From Myxococcales bacterium (lineage in GTDB: Bacteria > Myxococcota_A > Polyangia > Polyangiales > Polyangiaceae), in contig JANYHY010000102.1 in assembly GCA_025362165.1 (NCBI GenBank), positions 1 to 5,293 on the forward strand: a stretch of DNA of 5,293 bases, written 5' to 3'. Below the pieces are notes generated by a model. It saw only the letters and a program-made list of their open reading frames with translations, ran no database searches and was not told the origin of the DNA. Both the position numbers and the translations under genes were made by a program. Position 1 is the stretch's first letter. Every line of letters starts with the position of its first letter. This document shows positions 1 to 5,100 of this stretch, in pieces.

Positions 1-585
1 GCTCACTTCGGGACGTACGACTACACAGCGAGCTGCTCGATCACGGCGGCGCACCAAGAGATGTTGCACCCCGCGTGTGACTTCGCGCGGCACGCGATGC
101 AGGTCGCGTTCGCTGGGACTGGCGTGTTCTTGTCGGATGGCGCGACGAACGTGATGCCTACTGGGCCGCACAAAGATCCGAAGACGCACGAGCAGCGGGC
201 GGAGAATCGCGCGGCAGTGCATCGCGCATGGCGACTTCACGCCGAGCACGTGCGCCACTCTCTGCGCAACGCGTACTACCAAGGTTGGGATCTCCACCCG
301 GCGCAGCTGCCCACGCGCTACGCGGCGGTCATCTCGTTCTTCCTCGAGGGCCTGCCCGCCGCGACAGAGCGCTTGAAGAACTTCGTCGACAAGGCCGCAC
401 AAGCCACGCTCGTCGGCGACGTGTTCGACGACGCCGCGACTGGTCAAGGGTTGCTGAACTTCTTCTTGCGCGGCCTGTCTTCAGGGGCGCTCACCGTAGA
501 CGAAGCGAAGGCGACAGGCCTCTCGCTCGATGAGTACCGCTCGAGATCGTTCCTGAAGATCTTGGAAAATCGCAAGCGCATGTAA
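1..585 (+). CDS. DUF6986-type aldolase / malate-synthase-like protein, C-terminal part (5' end outside window)
   Basis: The reading frame is open from the first base, so the gene starts upstream; 194 residues are visible, ending at TAA 583-585. The protein resembles the C-terminal half of the roughly 400-residue family annotated as DUF6986, 'aldolase' or 'phosphoenolpyruvate kinase' in actinobacteria, which I place from memory in the HpcH/HpaI-CitE-malate synthase type TIM-barrel group. Recognisable conserved blocks are HFGTYDYTAS (residues 2-11), a VAFAGTGVFLSDGATNVMP-like block (about 35-53), AWRLH (about 76-80), YYQGWDLHPAQLPTRYAA (about 92-109) and FFLRGLSSGAL (about 153-163). Reaction and substrate are not established. 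Close relatives are, as I recall, encoded near ureide-degradation genes, which fits the allantoin cluster further right, and a C2 substrate such as glyoxylate would be logical. That is inference. Family membership is fairly secure; function is not. Confidence 0.8.
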   Translation, partial: AHFGTYDYTASCSITAAHQEMLHPACDFARHAMQVAFAGTGVFLSDGATNVMPTGPHKDPKTHEQRAENRAAVHRAWRLHAEHVRHSLRNAYYQGWDLHPAQLPTRYAAVISFFLEGLPAATERLKNFVDKAAQATLVGDVFDDAATGQGLLNFFLRGLSSGALTVDEAKATGLSLDEYRSRSFLKILENRKRM

Positions 586-628
586 TGCGTCGAGTGACCG
601 AACGACCACGAGTCAAGCAGCGCGAGCT

Positions 629-658
629 CACCAAGCCCTGGTGTTCGAGTGGCTTGGT
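629..658. other. Overlapping inverted repeats between the aldolase and RCC1 genes
   Basis: ACCAAGCC (630-637) and GGCTTGGT (651-658) form a perfect 8-bp inverted repeat with a 13-base loop. A shorter pair, CACCA (629-633) and TGGTG (639-643), uses the same left arm, so the two hairpins are mutually exclusive. No T-run follows, so this is not a classic intrinsic terminator. It lies 44 bases after the aldolase stop and 31 bases before the RCC1 start. It could stabilise the upstream mRNA end, serve as an operator, or be chance. Confidence 0.3.
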
Positions 659-689
659 CTGCGAGTGGGGCTGTGCAACTATCCGCGGC

Positions 690-2114
690 ATGCGCCGTAT
701 CACGCTCGCTTCCGCTTCGTTCGCGTTGCCGCTTCTCGCGCTCATCGTCACAGACGCGTGCGTCGGCGACACGCCGGCGACCCCGACGACTCTCGACTCC
801 GGCAACAACGCTGACACCGCGGCGCCCTCGGACGTCTCCGTCCCCGTGGACGCAGCAGACGCGGCGACTGGACAGGCGATCGAGATCTCGACCGGCGTCA
901 ACCACGCGTGCGCGCTCACCGCGACCGGCGCAGTCTACTGTTGGGGCAGCGACGAGAACGGCGCAGCGGGCGTCGATCCGAAGACGGCGTCGACGTGCAT
1001 GTCCAACAACACGAGCTTTGCCTGCGTGACGACGCCTACGCGCGTCGCCAACCTCCCGCCGATGGTTCACCTCGCGCGCGGACTCGGAGATCAGCTCTCG
1101 TGCGCTTATTCGCAGACCGACCTGTATTGCTGGGGCGCCAACAACCACGGCCAGCTTGGGCACACGCCCGGTCTCGGAGACGTGGCTCAGTGCGGGCCAT
1201 CCAAGATCCCCTGTAGCTTCACGCCAACGAAGGTGCCGCTCACCGGCGCGATCACGTCCGCGTCTGCGGGCTTTCAGTTCGCGTGCGCGATCGCTGGCGG
1301 CGCCGTCAGTTGTTGGGGCACCAATGGCAACAACCAACTCGGCTCGGCAGGCGCGACGTCAGAAGGCACGGTCTACCCGGTGCCTGGCGTGCCGAACCCG
1401 GCGACCGTGTCGGTCGGCCTCGTGGGCACGGTCGCGTGTGCGATCTCGGGGAGCGACGCCTACTGCTGGGGCGCCAACAACTTCGCGCAGCTCGGTCACG
1501 CGGCGAACACTGGCGGCGACATCACGTGCAACAGCACTCCGTGCTCCTCTGGACCCGTGAAGGTCCCGGTAGGGACCTCGGTCGACGGCGTCGAGACGTC
1601 TGGCTTCGTGCAGTGCGCGCACGCGACGAGCAACAAACTCGTTTGTTGGGGCTACAACCAGTTTGGCAACTTGGGACTTGGCTACAGCACGGGAGCGCCG
1701 TTGGCCCCTATCACGAGCCTCGATCCCGCCTTCTCCGTCTTCAGCACGCGCGGTCTGAATTGCGCAAACACTCCACGACCCGACGCCGGCACTGGGATCG
1801 CGTGCTGGGGCCCCAACGTGTTCGCGCAAGTTGGTGACGGCACGACGGGGACGAAGCTCGCGGACGGCGGCATGGGAAATTGTGCGGGCGGCGGCCCTTG
1901 CGTCGCGTTCCCGGAGATTCTGTCTGGGAGCGGAGTCAAACAGGTCAGCGCGAGCCCCGAATTCGTCGTCATCCTGCGCGGTGTGCAGATGTTCGGTTGG
2001 GGTCGCAACGATCTCGGAGAGCTCGGACACGCACCCCTGACGAGCGGCGACTCAACATGCAACGGCTCGGTGCCGTGCGCGCTGAACGCGACCCCGATCA
2101 CCCTCCCGCCGTGA
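690..2114 (+). CDS. Exported Cys-rich RCC1-repeat beta-propeller protein, probable lipoprotein
   Basis: The protein has 474 residues from ATG 690. The frame is open back to an ATG at 585 that overlaps the previous stop, but only the 690 start gives a proper signal peptide: MRR, then a hydrophobic stretch to about residue 20, then TDAC with Cys24. The lipobox is poor (Asp at -2), so lipoprotein status is likely rather than certain. Residues 25-62 are a flexible Asp/Ala/Pro/Thr linker. From about residue 62 to the end there are seven RCC1 repeats with the signature CWGxNxxGQLG (W at 85, 148, 209, 260, 320, 373, 437), enough for a complete seven-bladed propeller. After Cys24 there are 22 cysteines that sort into 11 pairs at two recurrent positions, as expected for disulfides outside the cytoplasm. 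Such proteins are common in myxobacterial genomes; ligand and partner are unknown. No clear Shine-Dalgarno sequence precedes the start. It is probably unrelated to the purine genes. Confidence 0.85.
   Translation: MRRITLASASFALPLLALIVTDACVGDTPATPTTLDSGNNADTAAPSDVSVPVDAADAATGQAIEISTGVNHACALTATGAVYCWGSDENGAAGVDPKTASTCMSNNTSFACVTTPTRVANLPPMVHLARGLGDQLSCAYSQTDLYCWGANNHGQLGHTPGLGDVAQCGPSKIPCSFTPTKVPLTGAITSASAGFQFACAIAGGAVSCWGTNGNNQLGSAGATSEGTVYPVPGVPNPATVSVGLVGTVACAISGSDAYCWGANNFAQLGHAANTGGDITCNSTPCSSGPVKVPVGTSVDGVETSGFVQCAHATSNKLVCWGYNQFGNLGLGYSTGAPLAPITSLDPAFSVFSTRGLNCANTPRPDAGTGIACWGPNVFAQVGDGTTGTKLADGGMGNCAGGGPCVAFPEILSGSGVKQVSASPEFVVILRGVQMFGWGRNDLGELGHAPLTSGDSTCNGSVPCALNATPITLPP
873..2111 (+). 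repeat. Seven tandem RCC1 repeats inside the propeller gene
   Basis: Each unit is about 50-65 residues and centres on a strand ending in CWG (or GWG in the seventh) followed by N-x-x-G/A-Q/N/E-L/V-G. In repeats 1-6 a Cys 9-14 residues earlier accompanies the CWG Cys (74/84, 138/147, 199/208, 250/259, 309/319, 358/372). Repeats 1, 2, 4, 6 and 7 also carry a loop Cys pair (103/112, 168/175, 280/285, 398/404, 457/463). Residues are counted from the ATG at 690. Confidence 0.85.
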
Positions 2115-2156
2115 TCAGCCGTGATGGAGCGTTGGCTTCATGCGTCTGACCGAAGC
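2115..2156. other. Convergent spacer between the RCC1 and HIU hydrolase stop codons
   Basis: Forty-two bases separate the two converging stop codons. I see only short, weak inverted repeats (for example GCTTC 2135-2139 with GAAGC 2152-2156) and no T-tract on either strand. No convincing intrinsic terminator is visible, so termination may be Rho-dependent or lie inside the opposing genes. Confidence 0.5.
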
Positions 2157-2483
2157 TCAGCTCCCTCGATATGTCGAGTAGCCGAACGGGCTCAACAAGA
2201 GCGGGACGTGGTGGTGCGTCGCTTCGGTGATCTCGAACACGATCGAGACCTCTGGAAAGAACGCGCGCGCCGCGTAGGCCCTCGTGTCGAACGTAAGTCG
2301 ATAGGTGCCGAGCTCGACACCAGAAGGCGCGAGCGTCTTGTTGCGGCCGTCAGTGTCGGTCTCTCCCGTGCCGATGCGCGTCCAGGTTCCATCCCGCGAG
2401 CGCCGATCGAGCGTGACGGGCACAGCCCTCGCGGGCTTTCCGATCGCGGTGTCGAGCACGTGCGTGGAGATCGTCGCGCTCAC
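2157..2483 (-). CDS. uraH: 5-hydroxyisourate hydrolase (transthyretin-like)
   Basis: The 108-residue product hydrolyses 5-hydroxyisourate, the unstable product of urate oxidation, to OHCU, the second step of urate breakdown in the cytoplasm. It has the full family layout: N-terminal STHVLDTAIGKPA (residues 6-18) with catalytic-type His8, Arg47 in TDGR, His92 in HHHVPLLLSP, and the diagnostic C-terminal Tyr-Arg-Gly-Ser (105-108). Length matches the family (about 110), and there is no export signal. The start is GTG at 2483, preceded by a GGGGG-containing purine patch about 7-9 bases upstream; the STHVLD block at residue 6 leaves no room for a later start. The start codon lies only 3 bases after the TAG of the fused allantoicase-OHCU decarboxylase gene, so the two are almost certainly co-transcribed and probably translationally coupled. 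The next enzyme of the pathway is the C-terminal half of that neighbour. Confidence 0.96.
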   Translation of the reverse strand: MSATISTHVLDTAIGKPARAVPVTLDRRSRDGTWTRIGTGETDTDGRNKTLAPSGVELGTYRLTFDTRAYAARAFFPEVSIVFEITEATHHHVPLLLSPFGYSTYRGS

Positions 2484-2486
2484 GTT

Positions 2487-3986
2487 CTAGCCCCCGATCA
2501 ACTTCAGCAGCCTGAGGTTCATGATCTGTCGCAGCTCTTCTGCCGCGACCGTGAGCTCGGCCTGGGGCGTGTTGTGAAGGCGTGAGCGCATGATGTGCAA
2601 GATGTCCGCGCCGGTCTTGCCCGTCGCGTTGATCAAGCAGACCCAGCCGAACTTCTCTTCGTATTGCGCGTTCGCGATCGCGACCGACGAGAGCGTTTGA
2701 GAGCTCGCGCGTCGCGCAGTGCCTTGCTCGCTCGCGCTCCACTTGGTCTCGCGCTGCGGGCTCGCCTTCGTCTCTCCGATGCGCGGGTGAGCCGCGAACG
2801 CCTCGAGCCACGCCTCCCGTGGGAGCGCCTTCCACGTGGTGTCCGCGATCTCGAGGAGCTGCGAGCCGCTCGTGAACGGGCGAGAGCGAGACATCGCGCG
2901 CACCCAAGCCGTGGCCGCGCAGCACGGGCGTAGGTGCGCTTCGAGTGCGCGTGGGCCGAGACCGTTCAAGTACCGGGCGAGAGCGTCTGCTTTGCCGACC
3001 TCGTTGAGCCGACCAAACACGCGCAAGCGACTGACGCCGCCGTCTGGGTAGACCTTCATGCGCACGTGCGTGAACGGACCGCGCAGCGAGAGCTCGTCCG
3101 CGAAGACGTGTCGCGTGTGCGCCATGAGCTTGACGCGCGGGACCACGACCATCCACGGACCATCAGCGGTCGCGCCCCCTTCGATCGACGCGCTATCGGG
3201 GAAGTTGCCTTTGAAGTGGTTGGTGTCGATCTCGACGCGCTCGATCGTCCCTTCGCCAGCGAGCTTGAGCACGGCCCAATCATGGGTCTCTGGGTTCACT
3301 CCGCGGCGCCGCTTGGTCTCCCACCCGTCGCTCATGTTGGCGGCGCGCCCGGGCGCGATGAGGTTGTGCTTGGGTCCGAAGAACATGTCGCTGCAGGAGA
3401 GGACCTCGCCGCCGGTCTCGAGCGCAGCGAGATCGATCTCGTTCTTTGCTCCACCGAGCGCGCGCCAATCGGGAGCGACCGTGCCGTGGACTCGCAGGCG
3501 CGCGACGCCTCCGTCTGGATAGATGATCAAGCGCAGGTGCGTCGCGACGAAGTCGCTCGAGACGTCGAAGAAGTTGAGCGTGTCGCCTTCGAGCGGAGTA
3601 CGCGGCGCGACCTTCACCCACTCGGTCGCCGACGAAGTGAGCACTTCGACGGTCGTGTCCGATCGCATCTGGCACGCCTCGAGCTCGAAGGCCTCGGGGA
3701 AGTTGCCCTTGAAGAAGCTCGTGTCGACGACGAGGCCGCGCACGATCCCAGGCATGCCCAAGCGGATGATCGCCTCGTCGTGGATGTCCGGTCCGATCGC
3801 ACGCTTGCGCCGGGACTCCCAACCGTCCATCCATTTTCCGCGATCGGTGTACTCGTGCTCGAGGAACTCAGCGGGGGCGGACTTCAGCAGGTTCTCTTTG
3901 CCCGCGAAGAAGTCATCGCTCGCCCACAGCACGTGACCGCCGAGCTTGTCGACGGCGAGATCCACGAGGTCCCTGAAGTCACTCAT
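2487..3986 (-). CDS. Fused allantoicase - OHCU decarboxylase (bifunctional)
   Basis: The product has 499 residues from ATG 3986; a GTG three bases earlier is possible, but GGGAG (plus-strand 3994-3998) sits 7 bases from the ATG. Residues 1 to about 326 are allantoicase (allantoate to ureidoglycolate plus urea), with the two homologous half-domains typical of the family. Matching landmarks are DGWESRRKR (54-62) and DGWETKRRR (220-228), DTSFFKGNFPE (88-98) and DTNHFKGNFPD (254-264), and YPDGGVARLRVHG (156-168) and YPDGGVSRLRVFG (313-325). About residue 333 to the end is 2-oxo-4-hydroxy-4-carboxy-5-ureidoimidazoline decarboxylase, which gives (S)-allantoin. It has HPRIGE (400-405, catalytic-type His400), Glu420 in SASEQ exactly 20 residues later as in known enzymes, FGWVCLINATGKT (about 446-458) and a C-terminal helix with Arg492. 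Each half is near the usual stand-alone length (about 330 and 165) with almost no linker. The frame is uninterrupted and both active-site sets look intact. Standalone genes would be alc and uraD. Confidence 0.93.
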   Translation of the reverse strand: MSDFRDLVDLAVDKLGGHVLWASDDFFAGKENLLKSAPAEFLEHEYTDRGKWMDGWESRRKRAIGPDIHDEAIIRLGMPGIVRGLVVDTSFFKGNFPEAFELEACQMRSDTTVEVLTSSATEWVKVAPRTPLEGDTLNFFDVSSDFVATHLRLIIYPDGGVARLRVHGTVAPDWRALGGAKNEIDLAALETGGEVLSCSDMFFGPKHNLIAPGRAANMSDGWETKRRRGVNPETHDWAVLKLAGEGTIERVEIDTNHFKGNFPDSASIEGGATADGPWMVVVPRVKLMAHTRHVFADELSLRGPFTHVRMKVYPDGGVSRLRVFGRLNEVGKADALARYLNGLGPRALEAHLRPCCAATAWVRAMSRSRPFTSGSQLLEIADTTWKALPREAWLEAFAAHPRIGETKASPQRETKWSASEQGTARRASSQTLSSVAIANAQYEEKFGWVCLINATGKTGADILHIMRSRLHNTPQAELTVAAEELRQIMNLRLLKLIGG

Positions 3987-3991
3987 CACGA

Positions 3992-4000
3992 CTCTCCCTT
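3992..4000 (-). promoter_or_regulatory. Shine-Dalgarno sequence of the allantoicase-OHCU decarboxylase gene
   Basis: Read leftward the sequence is AAGGGAGAG; the GGGAG core ends 7 bases before ATG 3986 and 4 bases before the upstream GTG. The spacing favours the ATG. The purine run directly follows the closing stem of the palindromic module at 4000-4067, so folding there could affect ribosome access. Confidence 0.6.
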
Positions 4001-4067
4001 AGCGGTCCGTTTCATCAATGCCGCGAATAAATTCGCGGTCGCTGCTTCGCAGCAAAACGGACCACTA
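4000..4067. repeat. Palindromic module 1: three-way-junction fold
   Basis: An outer stem pairs 4000-4012 with 4055-4067: GGTCCGTTT against AAACGGACC (9 bp perfect), one mismatch (4003/4064), then TAG against CTA. It encloses two complete hairpins: CCGCGAA/TTCGCGG (4021-4027 and 4032-4038, loop TAAA) and GCTGC/GCAGC (4041-4045 and 4049-4053, loop TTC). The module has no coding signal on either strand. It could be a REP-like repeat or a structured 5' leader of the leftward gene at 3986, since its closing stem touches the Shine-Dalgarno sequence. Confidence 0.65.
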
Positions 4068-4128
4068 GACTTGTCTTGACGGGGCTTCGCCCCGAGCCCC
4101 AAAACCGCTCCCGCGGTTTTTCTAGTGG
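4062..4128. repeat. Palindromic module 2: flanking inverted repeat enclosing two hairpins
   Basis: CCACTAGA (4062-4069) pairs with TCTAGTGG (4121-4128), 8 bp perfect. Inside lie CGGGGC/GCCCCG (4080-4085 and 4089-4094, loop TTC) and AAAACCGC/GCGGTTTT (4101-4108 and 4113-4120, loop TCCC). The left arm shares bases 4062-4067 with the outer stem of module 1, and the right arm shares 4122-4128 with module 3, so outer stems of neighbouring modules cannot all form at once. Confidence 0.6.
4101..4121. terminator. Terminator-like hairpin inside the palindromic island
   Basis: An 8-bp stem, AAAACCGC/GCGGTTTT with a 4-base loop, ends in five Ts on the plus strand. No plus-strand gene precedes it. On the minus strand, downstream of allantoinase, the T-run lies inside the stem and is followed by GGGG, a poor terminator. 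It may weaken read-through from allantoinase into the fusion gene, or simply be part of the repeat. Confidence 0.35.
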
Positions 4129-4187
4129 AGCATTCCGCAAAATCGTTAGGCTTATTGGTGGGCGTCATTTGCGGGATGCTCCCCTAG
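4122..4187. repeat. Palindromic module 3: 20-bp imperfect inverted repeat ending in CTAG
   Basis: Left arm 4122-4141 pairs with right arm 4168-4187 over 20 positions, with one mismatch (4126/4183) and one G-T pair (4134/4175). Both outer ends are CTAG. The 26-base interior contains GTTAGGC but no gene. The right arm lies within the 3' end of the allantoinase frame and encodes its last seven residues, with the TGA stop just inside the loop. The layout resembles a MITE or REP-type element with terminal inverted repeats; the family is unknown. Confidence 0.65.
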
Positions 4188-5100
4188 CAAGCCACTTGCC
4201 GGTCCGTGCGCCGGTGACACGCTCTCCTCGAAGCCATGTCTCGCGCACGACGCCGAGAAGACTCTGTCCCATGTAAGGTGTCACCTTGTTTCTGTGCTCG
4301 ACGAGCGCCTCGGTCACTTGGAAGCTCGCGCTTGGATCGAAGATCGCGAAGTCGGCGTCGCGACCTGCTTCGATCGCGCCCTTGCGCTTCAGCCCTGCGA
4401 GCCGCGCAGGTGCCTCGCTCATCCAAGCAGCGATTCGATCGAGGCCGATGCCTCGCTGCGCGCACTCCGTCCACACCACCGATAGCCCGAGCTGAAGCGA
4501 CGCGATGCCGCCCCACGCAGCGTCGAAGTCACCGAGGTCTTCGCGTTTGAGCTCGGGAGTGCAGGGCGAGTGATCCGTCACGACCGAGTCCAACACGCCT
4601 TGTTTCAGCCCAATCCAGAGCGCCTCGCGGTTCTCGTGCTCGCGGATCGGAGGCGCGCATTTGTACGAGGTGGCGCCGTCGGCGATCGACTCTGACTCGA
4701 GGCGAAGATAGTGAGGCGTCGTCTCGGCGGTGAAGGGCAGGCCCGCCTCCTTGGCAGCGCGTACTGTCGCGAGCGCGTTGGACGACGAGAGGTGAACCAC
4801 GTGCGTGCGCGCGCGTGTCTCCTTGCAGAATGCCAAGAGCAGCGCGACTGCCTCGTCTTCTGCGCGCTTGGGTCGCGACGCGACATAGCGCGCATAGGAG
4901 CGCGTGTCCGCGTTGGGGAGTGAGCGCAGAGCTTCGGCGAGGGGGCCGGGGAGCTCCGCGTGCACGAGCAGCGGCGCGCCCGTGTCGGCGAGCACGTGCA
5001 TCGCCTTCAACAGATCTGCCTCGTCCAGGCGCGGAAACTCATCCACTCCCGAGTCGACCAAGAAGCACTTGAAGCCAAGCACGCCCGCGTCGAGCAGTCC
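4165..5100 (-). pseudogene. allB: Allantoinase, N-terminally truncated copy
   Basis: Clear allantoinase homology starts at the Gly codon ending at base 5100 and runs 311 residues to TGA at 4165; the family is about 450 residues long, so roughly the first 140 are missing. The enzyme is a cytoplasmic metal-dependent amidohydrolase that opens allantoin to allantoate. Counting from that Gly, the piece keeps the carboxylated-lysine position Lys11 in GFKCF, His47 in LLVHAEL, His103 in HVVHLSS and Asp176 in TDHSPC. Spacings of 56 and 73 residues agree with the E. coli AllB ligands His186, His242 and Asp315. The N-terminal His-x-His metal motif is absent. The frame stays open upstream to TTG 5262, but those 54 residues are antisense to the other allantoinase fragment and look like noise; an in-frame ATG lies at 5112. 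Without His-x-His it should be inactive. It is either a broken gene or an assembly chimera. Its 3' end overlaps palindromic module 3. Confidence 0.85.

Noticed and set aside
654..682. Sigma-70-like promoter for the RCC1 gene (TTGGTC, 17-base spacer, AACTAT)
   Set aside because: Only three of six matches in each box; too weak to call in GC-rich DNA.
585..689. Earlier start of the RCC1 gene at ATG 585, overlapping the aldolase stop as TAATG
   Set aside because: The extra 35 residues are Arg/Lys-rich and would bury the signal peptide; the Met at 690 gives a proper export signal. The overlap looks like chance.
444..1337. Long minus-strand open frame (297 codons) opposite the RCC1 gene
   Set aside because: Arg/Ala-rich shadow of the RCC1 frame with no domain signal.
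4004..4063. tRNA-like cloverleaf, suggested by a 9-bp closing stem with two inner arms
   Set aside because: Only two inner arms, about 60 bases long, no TpsiC-type GTTCRA sequence, no anticodon loop geometry and no CCA end.
2934..4079. Long plus-strand open frame (381 codons) opposite the fusion gene
   Set aside because: It is antisense to a clearly conserved allantoicase-OHCU decarboxylase frame; such shadows are common in GC-rich DNA and the product resembles nothing.
4000..4160. Integron attC site, suggested by GTTAGGC at 4145-4151 and nested inverted repeats
   Set aside because: No matching RYYYAAC box at the other end, and the inverted repeats are not arranged around that heptamer.
3986..4168. 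Small minus-strand frame of 60 codons in the allantoinase-fusion gene spacer
   Set aside because: It runs straight through the palindromic island, its codons are dictated by the inverted repeats, and it ends at the start of the next gene.
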